This document shows, piece by piece, positions 32,776 through 41,157 of a stretch of DNA of 50,820 nt. The translations under genes were made by a program, and so were the position numbers. Source of the stretch: a virus. Location: IMG/VR virus record IMGVR_UViG_3300036818_000065, positions 1 to 50,820 of that record, one strand, 5' to 3'. Under the pieces are notes generated by a model. The model searched no databases and was not told the origin of the DNA. It saw only the letters and a program-made list of their open reading frames with translations. Within the stretch, counting starts at the first letter, position 1; every line of letters starts with the position of its first letter.

Positions 32776-33581
32776 GGGCAGCAGTTCTAGGATATGGACC
32801 AGCAGGACTCATTGCCGCCAAGACGCTGGTTGATCAAGGCATTGACGTCGACGTCATAGGGGCTGGCGGCAAGAGCGTTATCGGCGGGGCGCAGTACCTG
32901 CACGAGCCCATCCTGAACGCCGAGCATGTCACCGACCCAGAGGGTTACATTGAGTTCCTCAAGGTTGGCGAGCGCGACGGCTACGCAAAAAAGATCTATC
33001 CGCAAGCTGAGTTCACTGTTAGCTGGGACAACTACGAGGGACGGCAACCAGCATGGGCATTGGGGCCTGTATATGACATCTTGTGGAAACACTTCGAGGA
33101 CAAACTGCTACACGACACGTTCAACGGCATGAGCCTCACCATGCTACTAGAGACCGACAAGTACGACGTCGTGTTCAGCAGCATCCCGGCACACGCACTT
33201 TGTATGCACAGCCATGACTTCCCCCGAGTGAATATCGCCCTGGTTCCATTCAGCCCCATCAACGGCATCAACAACGTGGTGCTATACAGTGGACGGCCGC
33301 AGGACGTTTGGTATCGAACCAGTGTCATATTCGGGGAGGCGTGGAGCGAGTTTGGGCAGAGCGAGATTGAGACGGTGCATTACACCTCCATGGCGGCCGA
33401 CGCCATCGGGGCAGAGGAGCTGCCAGTTCATCACGGCTTCAAGCCGCTCGGCACCAATTGCAACTGCCATCCAGAGGTCGTGCGGATAGGCCGGTTTGGA
33501 AGGTGGGACCGTAAAATTCTCCTGCACCACGTACCGCATCAGGTGCTGGGAGCTCTAGAAGACAAGGGGTTCACCCCATGA
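32772..33581 (+). CDS. FAD/NAD-binding flavoprotein
   Basis: 269 aa. ATG at 32772 overlaps the preceding stop (ATGA). The first 30 residues are a classic dinucleotide-binding fold (AAVLGYGPAGLIAAKTL: GxGxxG then Val at strand 2). The middle holds aromatic-rich segments and VVFSSIPAHALC, typical of FAD monooxygenase/amine-oxidase-like folds. The C-terminal region has Cys in NCNCHPEV. It may be an oxidoreductase acting on a nucleotide or protein; the substrate is unknown. It is placed among dNTP-pool enzymes. A thymidine-modification role is possible but unsupported. Confidence 0.65.
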   Translation: MRAAVLGYGPAGLIAAKTLVDQGIDVDVIGAGGKSVIGGAQYLHEPILNAEHVTDPEGYIEFLKVGERDGYAKKIYPQAEFTVSWDNYEGRQPAWALGPVYDILWKHFEDKLLHDTFNGMSLTMLLETDKYDVVFSSIPAHALCMHSHDFPRVNIALVPFSPINGINNVVLYSGRPQDVWYRTSVIFGEAWSEFGQSEIETVHYTSMAADAIGAEELPVHHGFKPLGTNCNCHPEVVRIGRFGRWDRKILLHHVPHQVLGALEDKGFTP

Positions 33582-34237
33582 GATGCAGCGAGTGCAGCAA
33601 TACCATCAAGCCTTTGGTGGCCATCGACATCGACGGTACGCTGGGCGATTATCACACCCACTTCCTCCGGTTTGCCGACGCTTATTTGGGAGACACTATT
33701 CCTTTTGTATCGCCAAGCTACGCAGGGCAATGCTCATTCAAAGAATGGTTCATGACCGGGTACGGCTGCGATGAGTCGACCTGGCAGACCATCAAGCTAG
33801 CGTACCGACAGGGCGCTCAGAAGCGCAGCATGCCGTCGTACCCTGACGCACAGTGGCTTGTCAACAACCTGCGCTGGGACAACGTGGAGGTTTGGCTCAC
33901 TACGACGCGGCCGTACCTCCGGCTGGACGGCGTCGACCCGGACACTCGCGCGTGGCTTGATCGCATAGGCATCGAGTACGACGGGCTGCTGTATGACGAG
34001 GACAAGTACCACGTGCTGGGAGAGCGCATCGACCCGGACAGGGTAGTGGCGGTCTTGGACGACCTGCCCGAGATGTACGACGCGGCGGCACAGGTGTTTG
34101 GCAAAGACATCCCCATCCTTGCCAAGCAGGATTACAATGCCGACACCACCCGGCCAAACGAGGCGGAATCATTGGGGGCAGCGTTGGGTATGATTCAGGA
34201 TAGATTGGAGAGCTGGTATGGCAAATTCAGCAATTAA
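33578..34237 (+). CDS. HAD-family 5'-nucleotidase-like phosphatase
   Basis: 219 aa; ATG overlaps the flavoprotein stop (ATGA). Motif I is AIDIDGTLGD with Asp17 and Asp19; a Thr-rich motif II WLTTTRP follows, and motif IV is VVAVLDDLPEM. This is the deoxy-5'-nucleotidase branch of HAD enzymes. An N-terminal CSEC looks like a small zinc knuckle. It would dephosphorylate (d)NMPs, feeding the phage's nucleotide pool control. Confidence 0.78.
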   Translation: MRCSECSNTIKPLVAIDIDGTLGDYHTHFLRFADAYLGDTIPFVSPSYAGQCSFKEWFMTGYGCDESTWQTIKLAYRQGAQKRSMPSYPDAQWLVNNLRWDNVEVWLTTTRPYLRLDGVDPDTRAWLDRIGIEYDGLLYDEDKYHVLGERIDPDRVVAVLDDLPEMYDAAAQVFGKDIPILAKQDYNADTTRPNEAESLGAALGMIQDRLESWYGKFSN

Positions 34238-34541
34238 CGAGTCAGTGCTATCGCAGACTCTGGCTGATGCCGGGCTGGAAGACACTGACGACAATCGAAA
34301 TCAGTTGCGAGTGATGCTGGAAGCAATGTGCATCTACGAAGAGCGTGAGGCCGCGCGCGGGGGCTTGTGGAAGGCGGCTGGCGCTATCGACAGCGCACAC
34401 CACCTCAGGAGCAAGGCACGGCGCATCGTGTTTGCTGTCGACGCGCAGCCGGAGGCTGTCATTGATGATGGGCTGGACGCAGTAAACTACGCCGTGTTCG
34501 CTGTGCGCAATGTCAGGGCAGGAAGACTTGTAGAGAGCTAG
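34218..34541 (+). CDS. Hypothetical protein, possibly DUF1599-like (Nmad1)
   Basis: 107 aa; overlaps the HAD gene by 20 bases. The pattern EEREAARGGLWKAAGAIDS, then HHLRSKARRIVFAV, and IDDGLDAVNYAVFAVRNVR resembles the all-helical DUF1599 / nucleotide-modification-associated family often linked to phage thymidylate metabolism. The match is from memory and is moderate. ATG at 34218 (GAGAGCTGGT upstream) is used. Confidence 0.5.
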   Translation: MANSAINESVLSQTLADAGLEDTDDNRNQLRVMLEAMCIYEEREAARGGLWKAAGAIDSAHHLRSKARRIVFAVDAQPEAVIDDGLDAVNYAVFAVRNVRAGRLVES

Positions 34542-34555
34542 CAGGAGGATCTAGA

Positions 34556-34936
34556 ATGGGCAGGTTATATAACAGCAAGCAGCAAATCCGGAAGGAACTG
34601 GAACGGCGTACTGATCCGGATAGCCCCCAAATGGAACAAATCATACTCGCGATGGCTTCTGAGCTCATAGCGGGGCATATCAGCATTCGCAATGGCATCC
34701 GAGGAATTCTCAGTATGACTGCAGACAACGAAGATTTCCCGAGCCAACTGCACAAGGACATCGTCGATCGCATAACTAGCGGCATGAAAGAACGTATGGT
34801 CGCGTTCGAACTAGAGTTGCTTGGAGTCATCGTCGATATCATATGGGAGATCGACAATTGCCAGTGCGATTGGTGCGCTGCGCGAGAAGCAGAAATCAAG
34901 GCGGCTGACAGGGCTTCGAAAGCGAAATACAATTGA
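34556..34936 (+). CDS. Hypothetical helical protein with Cys motif
   Basis: 126 aa, ATG after AGGAGGATCTAGA. Largely helical (ILAMASELIAGHISIRNGIRG, KDIVDRITSGMKERM). A Cys-x-Cys-x2-Cys (CQCDWC, about residues 103-108) near the C-terminus suggests a metal site. No family is recognised. It directly precedes DNA polymerase and is coupled to it (TTGA). Confidence 0.6.
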   Translation: MGRLYNSKQQIRKELERRTDPDSPQMEQIILAMASELIAGHISIRNGIRGILSMTADNEDFPSQLHKDIVDRITSGMKERMVAFELELLGVIVDIIWEIDNCQCDWCAAREAEIKAADRASKAKYN

Positions 34937-37900
34937 GCGAGAACACCGGACAAGGTAGCAGTGGTTCTTGGCGGGACGACGAGGTAGACAGCACCAAGAA
35001 TGCCACGCGCCGGGGCGCTGAAGAATCAGGACTTGACGCACAGGTCAGCACGTTCAAGCGTGACTGTGACCACGGCTACCAGCCTATAGGCATACGTGCC
35101 CGTAGGCGCCAGCGCGCGGCTGCCAGGCGCCATGCAAACCTCAAGCCCATGCGGTTTGTTAGCCTGCACCACCACAGCACTTATAGCTACCTGGACGGCT
35201 TTCAGCTTCCTGAGGCCCACGTCCGCCGCGCCACCGAGATCAACATGGGCGCCATCGCCATGACCGAGCATGGTAACATCTTCAGCCACGTCAAGTTGGA
35301 GAAAGCAGCAGAAGAGCAAGGAGTCAAACCGATCTTTGGTTGCGAGGTCTATTGCTCTCACGAACAATCCCAGAAAAAGAACCATCTCACCCTGCTGGCA
35401 ATGAACTCCGAAGGGTACAAGAACTTGCTGATGTTGGCAAGCAAATCTTGGGCAGATGGCTTCTACTACGAGCCCACCGTCAACTACAAATGGCTCAAAG
35501 AATACAGCAAGGGAATCGTCTGCCTAAGTGGCTGCCAAGGATCAGCGCTGTTTACTGCCCTCGTCGGAGGCAAGTTCGTTGACCCGGCTGATGCCAGCTA
35601 TGTTCGCGGCGAGAAGGTTGCCAAATTCTTCAAGCGCATCTTTGGTGACAGGTTCTTCTTGGAGGTTCAGGCGTTTCCGGAGCTGGAAAAAAGCTGTCAG
35701 GCCAACCCCATGATCGAAAGGCTAGGACGTGAGCTCGGGATCAGACTCGTTGCAACCATGGACTGCCACTACACTGCACCAGAGGAGCAAGAGATTCAGA
35801 AGTTGCTCCATAATGTGCGGCCGGGCGAGAAGAGGACCCTGGAGGATATGGTGCGTGATTGGGGGTATGAAGTTCCACTATGTCCTCCTCCGACTGACAT
35901 GGCAATCTACCGGCGTCTGCGGGGTACGGGTCTCAGCAAGCGTGGAGCGCTTGAGGCCATAATCAGCACTGAGGAGATAGCGCAGCAGTGCGAGGTTGAG
36001 CTACCCAAATTGCCGCCTGTCGAATATCCCCTTCCGAAAGGCTACGACACGCCCAAAGACCTTTGGCGGGCCTGGTTGAAGGAGGGATGGCTGTACCGCA
36101 AGTGCGACAAACTGCCGCCGAGAGAGAGAGCACGGTACAAAAAGCAGCTGGCCAAGGAGTGCGAGGTCATCGAGGCCAAGGGATATGAGAGTTACTTCCT
36201 CGTGGTAGCCGACACGGTCAAGTGGACCAAGAACGAACAGATACCAGTTGGCCCGGCTCGGGGCAGTGCTGCTGCGTCGCTCGCTTGTTGGCTACTACGC
36301 ATCACTGAGGTCAACCCAATGCTGTTTGACAACCTGGTGTTCGAGCGCTTCATTGATTGGTCACGCGAAGATATGCCAGACATCGACCTTGACTTTGCCA
36401 CCTATGGTCGTCCACAGATCAGGGACTACCTGGTCGGCAAATATGGCGAGGGGTGCGTCAACAATATCGGCACGTTCACGGTGTACAAATCTAAGTTGGC
36501 GCTTGACGATGTGGCGCGGGTGCACCGCATTCCCAAATTCAAAACTGAGACTGTCAAAGGCTTGTTGATCGAACGTAGCTCAGGGGACCTGCGCGCCAGC
36601 GCCACCATTGAGGATACGGCTGGCCAGTTCCCTGACGCAGCCAAAGTGTTTGAGGAACATCCCGAGCTTCAGATGGCTATGGACCTGGAGGGCAACGTCA
36701 AGGGGTTTGGGGTGCATGCTGCCGGTCTGGTGGTTAGCAACGGTCCCATCACTGACGTGACGGCGGTGCTGGAGAAGAACATCAAGGGAAATCTGGTGCA
36801 GGTGGTAAGCATGGACAAGAAGGACGCTGAGCGCCAGGGTCTTGAGAAGCTTGATTTTCTCGCGTTGGGTACGATGGACATGATCGCCGACGCACTACAC
36901 CGGTTGGACATGACGGTTGAGGAACTGTATGAACTGCCGCTTGATGATCCCAAAACGATCGAAGGCTTCCGGCAGAACGACGTGCTTGGCATCTTCCAGT
37001 TCGAGGGGCGTGCCATGCGCAGCATCAACGGTGCTCTCAAGCCCGACAATTTCGATGAAATCTGCGACGTCACCGCGTTGGCCCGGCCGGGTCCGCTGCA
37101 CAACGGCGCGGCTAACGCTTACATCGACATCAAGCGCGGTGCTGCCCAGCCTGAAATCATTCACCCGGCGTTGAGCGCTATCACTGAGCGCACCAACTAT
37201 CAGATTGTGTACCAGGAGCAAATCTTGAAAGCTGTAGTTGAGATCGGTCAGTTTGACTGGACCCACGCCAGCTACATTCGAAAGATCATTAGCAAGAAGT
37301 TGGGCGAGCAGGAGTTCAATCGACAGTGGTCGCGCTTCTGGGATGGAGCGCGTACGATTGATCAGCGTTCTGATTACGAACCCATGACTGAAGCTACGGC
37401 CAAACGAATATGGGGCAACTTGATCACGTCTGGTTCCTACGCCTTCAATGCTGCCCACTCACGCAGCTACGGCATGATTGGGTACTGGTGCCAATGGCTC
37501 AAGCAGCATCACCCAGAGGTTTTCTTTGCAAGCAGCTTGACCAAAACTCGCCGTGGCTCTGGCGGTGGTAACGTTAAGGCGCAGTTTAAAGGTGGACAGA
37601 TTGACCGTCACGTGGTGCTAATGCGTGACGCGAAGAAAGGCAAACCGGAGTGCGGTCGTAAGCCTATCAGGGTGATGCCTCCTTCCTACGACAGTGGGAT
37701 GCATTGGGAGTATGAGGATGGTGTGCTGTGGGCGGGATTGGTGCAGATACCTGGCGTAGGGGACAAAACGGCAGAAGCCATGGCGGCGTATGCCAAAGAG
37801 AATGAGATCGAAGCATGGGAAAACTATGTGGATGTCAAAGGCATTGGGCCAAAGACCATAGACAAAATTGAAGAGTTTTGTGAACGACCTGACCCATTCA

Positions 37901-38349
37901 ACATAGAAGGCATTGATCGAACTCTTGACACTGTGCGGGACATGCTTAGTGAGGGTTGGGCTGACATGCCGGTTCCCACGCACACGTCAGTTGACGTACC
38001 CTACGAGCGTGGTAGGGACGAGAAGATTGTGTTCCTGGGTATGCCAATGGATATCAATCTGCGCGACATCTTCGAGAGCAACAGGGCACGAACCGGCGAA
38101 GAGCTCAGTCGTAATTCAGTTCGTGATCCGGACAAGAACGAGTGGGTCATGATCCTATGTACCGATGGTGACGAGCAAGTAACTATCCGTGTTGATCGCT
38201 GGCGCTATCCAAGGTTCCGGAAGATGGTTTGGGGTGCGCAGATGGGTCACGACTTGTTGCTGGTGGAGGGAGTTAAGCCTGGGTTCCGCACGGCCCGGGA
38301 GATTTATGTAAGGAAAATGTGGGTCATTGACCCCGACGAGGAGGATTGA
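34933..38349 (+). CDS. dnaE: DNA polymerase III alpha subunit
   Basis: 1138 aa from TTG at 34933, overlapping the previous stop as TTGA. The canonical PHP domain only begins at residue 74 (RFVSLHHHST near 74-83; MTEHGN near 113), so the first 72 residues form a basic, Arg-rich extension with CDHGYQPIGIRARRR; ATG 35149 is a poorer alternative start without a ribosome site. Polymerase motifs: GPARGSAAASLACW (about 438-451), PDIDLDF (about 482-488, two catalytic Asp), and a helix-hairpin-helix GIGPKTIDKIEEF (about 975). It is a replicative polymerase that would use the host beta clamp. Length is close to bacterial DnaE. Confidence 0.92.
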   Translation: MSENTGQGSSGSWRDDEVDSTKNATRRGAEESGLDAQVSTFKRDCDHGYQPIGIRARRRQRAAARRHANLKPMRFVSLHHHSTYSYLDGFQLPEAHVRRATEINMGAIAMTEHGNIFSHVKLEKAAEEQGVKPIFGCEVYCSHEQSQKKNHLTLLAMNSEGYKNLLMLASKSWADGFYYEPTVNYKWLKEYSKGIVCLSGCQGSALFTALVGGKFVDPADASYVRGEKVAKFFKRIFGDRFFLEVQAFPELEKSCQANPMIERLGRELGIRLVATMDCHYTAPEEQEIQKLLHNVRPGEKRTLEDMVRDWGYEVPLCPPPTDMAIYRRLRGTGLSKRGALEAIISTEEIAQQCEVELPKLPPVEYPLPKGYDTPKDLWRAWLKEGWLYRKCDKLPPRERARYKKQLAKECEVIEAKGYESYFLVVADTVKWTKNEQIPVGPARGSAAASLACWLLRITEVNPMLFDNLVFERFIDWSREDMPDIDLDFATYGRPQIRDYLVGKYGEGCVNNIGTFTVYKSKLALDDVARVHRIPKFKTETVKGLLIERSSGDLRASATIEDTAGQFPDAAKVFEEHPELQMAMDLEGNVKGFGVHAAGLVVSNGPITDVTAVLEKNIKGNLVQVVSMDKKDAERQGLEKLDFLALGTMDMIADALHRLDMTVEELYELPLDDPKTIEGFRQNDVLGIFQFEGRAMRSINGALKPDNFDEICDVTALARPGPLHNGAANAYIDIKRGAAQPEIIHPALSAITERTNYQIVYQEQILKAVVEIGQFDWTHASYIRKIISKKLGEQEFNRQWSRFWDGARTIDQRSDYEPMTEATAKRIWGNLITSGSYAFNAAHSRSYGMIGYWCQWLKQHHPEVFFASSLTKTRRGSGGGNVKAQFKGGQIDRHVVLMRDAKKGKPECGRKPIRVMPPSYDSGMHWEYEDGVLWAGLVQIPGVGDKTAEAMAAYAKENEIEAWENYVDVKGIGPKTIDKIEEFCERPDPFNIEGIDRTLDTVRDMLSEGWADMPVPTHTSVDVPYERGRDEKIVFLGMPMDINLRDIFESNRARTGEELSRNSVRDPDKNEWVMILCTDGDEQVTIRVDRWRYPRFRKMVWGAQMGHDLLLVEGVKPGFRTAREIYVRKMWVIDPDEED

Positions 38350-38351
38350 GT

Positions 38352-38543
38352 ATGCTCAAAGGAAAACAGCTGTATGAAGTCGCCCGCAAATTTGCAGAGG
38401 AGGATTTGGTACCGGCCCTCAATGGCAATGAAGTCGACGAGGAGGCTACGGACGCCATTCTCGAGAAAGCGGCAGAGCTCGGCATCGCCCTCTTGATTGA
38501 CATCGCTGAGAGCTTGCACGGTATCAAGGCGAAGGTTGGGTAA
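38352..38543 (+). CDS. Hypothetical small helical protein
   Basis: 63 aa. ATG at 38352 has GAGGAGG eight bases upstream and is preferred to TTG 38346. An acidic helical sequence (EVARKFAEEDLVPALNG, EEATDAILEKAAELG). No family is recognised. It follows the polymerase by two bases and may be an accessory protein. Confidence 0.6.
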   Translation: MLKGKQLYEVARKFAEEDLVPALNGNEVDEEATDAILEKAAELGIALLIDIAESLHGIKAKVG

Positions 38544-38548
38544 TTCAG

Positions 38549-38791
38549 ATGCCAAAACAGCCAACTGATACCCAAAGGTTCTTGTTGAAGCGCGTTGTCA
38601 GCCGAGCTTATCGTGCAGGATGGAGCGGGAAGCTTGGCAATGACATGGCCCCTTCTCTGAGTGTCGGTAGACGTTATGGCGGTGCTGACTGTTCAATGCC
38701 TACGGCTATGTCGCTAGCCAGGCAAGGGCTGGTGCAAGAGGGGCATCATGACTTTGGTTTTGCCTTCAACGTGATCAGTGTCGGTTGGTAA
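38549..38791 (+). CDS. Hypothetical small protein
   Basis: 80 aa, ATG shortly after the previous stop; the ribosome site is weak. Basic, with helices (TDTQRFLLKRVVSRAYRAGW), then a Gly/Ser/Arg-rich middle (SLSVGRRYGGADCSMPT) and an aromatic end (HDFGFAFNVISVGW). No family is recognised. Confidence 0.55.
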   Translation: MPKQPTDTQRFLLKRVVSRAYRAGWSGKLGNDMAPSLSVGRRYGGADCSMPTAMSLARQGLVQEGHHDFGFAFNVISVGW

Positions 38792-38888
38792 GCTGATCGA
38801 AGAACGGGCTGGCGGTGAGGGAGGGAGTGGCGAGTGCTGCTTCGACCTGAATGAATTGGAACAGCTGGGCCTGTTCTTGCCGAAGTAA
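38778..38888 (+). CDS. Possible 36-residue small protein
   Basis: A GTG at 38778, just after an in-frame TGA, opens a frame ending TAA at 38886-38888 and overlapping the previous gene by 14 bases. The product begins VSVGKLIEERAGG and ends in a leucine-rich helix (LNELEQLGLFLPK) with two adjacent Cys. Composition is protein-like, but a strong ribosome site is lacking. Confidence 0.35.
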   Translation: MSVGKLIEERAGGEGGSGECCFDLNELEQLGLFLPK

Positions 38889-38913
38889 ACCCACAATTAC
38901 CAGGAGAAATAGC

Positions 38914-39831
38914 ATGGGTGAAGAGATTCAGAAGTGGGCTGACGATGCGATGTTTGCCGCCGAGCCGATGGACGTAGGTGAGGGAGAGCAGATTATGCCA
39001 AGGGTGTACCTGCTACAGGCCACGCCTGATCCGCTGGGTGGCATTGCTGCTATGGCGATGATGTATGAGGGCAAGGTTGTCCGAAACCTCCACGACATAA
39101 CCGACGAGCAGCGACGGCACTACTGGGAGGAGTCGCAGAAGACGCATCTGCGTGCACCGCACGAGGCCGTCGACCTGCACTTCATGGTTGAGGGGGTGAC
39201 GCGCGCCTTCACCCATCAGATGGTGCGCCAGCGTACGGCCGTCTACGCGCAAGAGTCTCTGCGCTTTGCGGTAAAGGAGGGGTTCGCTGACGAGGTGCCG
39301 CTGCCACCCAGCCTTATGGGGCTCAAGCCTGATGACGCTAGCGTGCGGGCATGGCAGGACTGCATTAAAGAGGTTGAGGAAATGTACGAATTCCTTATCA
39401 ACCGAGGTGTGCCAGCAGAGGACGCGCGTGGTCTACTGCCTCACAGCATTACTACGCGACTCAACTACAAGACCAACTTGCGCAACCTGGTCGAGCACAT
39501 TGGAAATCGGCTGTGTACGCAAGCGCAGTTCGAATGGCGGCTTGAGGTCACCGAGCTCATGCGTGCCATCCGCATGTATAAAGGTCCTATCACGGCCTAC
39601 GGATTTGACTCTAATCTTGGGCCAGATCACGAACGTGGAAATGCCTGGCAGTTCAAGACCATCGCCAAGTCGGAGTTGTTTAGGCCGGTGTGCTACTCAC
39701 TCGGATACTGCCCCTTCACGGCTGACTTCGACCGGGGGTGCACGATCAGGGGCAGGGTTGAAGAAGGCAAGTTCAATGAGATCGACATTCGTGAGTGGCT
39801 GATGGACCCAGCTGCAGCTAGGAGGGGATGA
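38914..39831 (+). CDS. thyX: Flavin-dependent thymidylate synthase ThyX
   Basis: 305 aa. ATG at 38914 follows AGGAGAAATAGC and is preferred to the earlier in-frame 38851. The ThyX motif is present as RQR (residues 105-107), seven residues, then Ser115 (RQRTAVYAQES), with Gln in place of the central His of the usual RHRX7S. Conserved His residues in AFTHQM and HSITTRLNYKTNLRNL are also seen. It methylates dUMP to dTMP with FADH2 and methylene-tetrahydrofolate. It is long for a ThyX because of an about 25-residue N-terminus and a C-terminal extension. Confidence 0.9.
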   Translation: MGEEIQKWADDAMFAAEPMDVGEGEQIMPRVYLLQATPDPLGGIAAMAMMYEGKVVRNLHDITDEQRRHYWEESQKTHLRAPHEAVDLHFMVEGVTRAFTHQMVRQRTAVYAQESLRFAVKEGFADEVPLPPSLMGLKPDDASVRAWQDCIKEVEEMYEFLINRGVPAEDARGLLPHSITTRLNYKTNLRNLVEHIGNRLCTQAQFEWRLEVTELMRAIRMYKGPITAYGFDSNLGPDHERGNAWQFKTIAKSELFRPVCYSLGYCPFTADFDRGCTIRGRVEEGKFNEIDIREWLMDPAAARRG

Positions 39832-40211
39832 TGTGGCGTAAGGTGCGGCATCCCATCCTTACCTTCAAGCGCTGGCGGCTACGCAGGCAGCACGTCGTAA
39901 ACAGCAAGGTTGACTTGCAGGCCAGCCGCAAACATCGTCTGCCGCTGGAGCAGTGCACTGTAGATCAACTGCAGTCAGCGCTGCGACACAATGAAAGGGA
40001 GGCGTTGCGATATCAGCAGATTGTAAATGGTCGTCCACACAAGGGCAACTATGATGCACTTGCCACCTGGCACCGCATGTGCCAGCGGCCCATCAAAGAA
40101 CTGATTGCTGAGTTGGGTAAGCTGGGAGACGGCAAGCGAGTTGAGGACATTAGGTGGAAGCGTCGACGTCGTCCGACGGAAGAGTTGATGCGTATTCGTA
40201 GGCTGGGGTGA
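39831..40211 (+). CDS. Hypothetical basic protein
   Basis: 126 aa. GGAGG ends five bases before ATG 39831, so it is preferred to the overlapping ATG 39828. Strongly basic (RKVRHPILTFKRWRLRRQHV; RWKRRRRPTEELMRIRRLG) with a helical centre (LQSALRHNEREALRYQQIV). A nucleic-acid-binding role is likely, but no family is recognised. Confidence 0.65.
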   Translation: MWRKVRHPILTFKRWRLRRQHVVNSKVDLQASRKHRLPLEQCTVDQLQSALRHNEREALRYQQIVNGRPHKGNYDALATWHRMCQRPIKELIAELGKLGDGKRVEDIRWKRRRRPTEELMRIRRLG

Positions 40212-40858
40212 AGGTTGTGGCTAGCAAAAAGCGCATGGAACAAGATCCTAATCTAGACCCTAAGACTGGCAAGAAGAAAGATCGCCGTAAGGATGACAAG
40301 CCCAAGCAGCCTACCTTCGATATCAAAATCGATTTTGAGAAAATCGGCTTCACCTCAGAGGGGGTGAATAGGACGGCTGAGGCCATGCGCAAAGCAATCA
40401 AGGCTGGTCGCATCCATAGCTTCGAGGAGTACCGTTACATGTTCGGAAGCGGTCCGAGAGCCAGCGGTGGCGGCAACGTGTTCATTGAGGGCGGAGACGG
40501 GATATTCCATTCATTCTACGACAGGTTGGCTGCCAATACGGTGAACATGATCGGAGAAGGCGTGGACTTCAAATCTGCAGTGAGTCGTATGCTTCACAGC
40601 AAGGCTATTGAGTGCTGGGATAATCTGCTTAACTGGCAGTTTGCTGTGACTTACCAAGATGGGCAAGATAAGTATTGGTTCACTGCTCGGTACTATGACG
40701 ACGAGGAAGCGTCGCCGGTGCCTCTGGTGTCGGAGACGTTGGAGTTCAGCGGCGAGGTTCTTATTGAACAGAACTGGGATGAGACCAACTTGGAGGTTGA
40801 GAGGCAGATGGAACAACTACACGAGAAGTGCGTGGCTGATTTGGCGGCGTTTGAATGA
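40208..40858 (+). CDS. Hypothetical protein
   Basis: 216 aa, GTG overlapping the previous stop (GTGA); GTG 40217 is an alternative. A Lys/Asp-rich N-terminus (KTGKKKDRRKDDKPK), then an alpha/beta core with SEGVNRTAEAMRKAIKAG and YQDGQDKYWFTARYYDD, and a helical acidic end. No family is recognised. It sits immediately upstream of the mIHF-like gene. Confidence 0.65.
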   Translation: MKVVASKKRMEQDPNLDPKTGKKKDRRKDDKPKQPTFDIKIDFEKIGFTSEGVNRTAEAMRKAIKAGRIHSFEEYRYMFGSGPRASGGGNVFIEGGDGIFHSFYDRLAANTVNMIGEGVDFKSAVSRMLHSKAIECWDNLLNWQFAVTYQDGQDKYWFTARYYDDEEASPVPLVSETLEFSGEVLIEQNWDETNLEVERQMEQLHEKCVADLAAFE

Positions 40859-41157
40859 GCGTCTCGCAGTATATGGTCGCGCTTGAGAAGGCTAACGCCA
40901 CGCGGCTAGCCAGGGCTGATCTCAAACGCAAGATCAAAGACAATGACCGCGAGCTGCTGCGCGCTCTAGAAGATCCTCCTTACTTCATCATGAACTGCCC
41001 TATTGGCGAGCTGCTCAGCGCTCAAAGACGCTGGGGGATGACCAAGACGAGGAAGTTCTTGACGCCATTCAATATCAAGGAGCACAGGACTGTAGAAGAT
41101 CTAACTAAAAGGCAAAGGGACCTGCTGGTCTCGGGCCTAGAAGGAGACAGAATATGA
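40855..41157 (+). CDS. mIHF-like actinobacterial integration-host-factor-type DNA-binding protein
   Basis: 100 aa; ATG overlaps the previous stop (ATGA). The sequence VALEKANATRLARADLKRKI, then PIGELLSAQRRWGMTKTRKF and TVEDLTKRQRDLLVSGLE, follows the mycobacterial/streptomycete IHF (mIHF, sIHF) pattern: an N-terminal long helix with RARAxLK, a central LL...WG...RK..L helix-two-turn-helix, and a C-terminal LTxRQRxxLL helix. mIHF is restricted to actinobacteria and bends DNA. In a phage it could serve packaging, replication origin or promoter control. Confidence 0.75.
   Translation: MSVSQYMVALEKANATRLARADLKRKIKDNDRELLRALEDPPYFIMNCPIGELLSAQRRWGMTKTRKFLTPFNIKEHRTVEDLTKRQRDLLVSGLEGDRI

Noticed and set aside
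38851-38913. A 21-residue N-terminal extension for ThyX from ATG 38851
   Set aside because: The later ATG has AGGAG at proper distance and the extension reads through an intergenic stretch with a likely separate small ORF.
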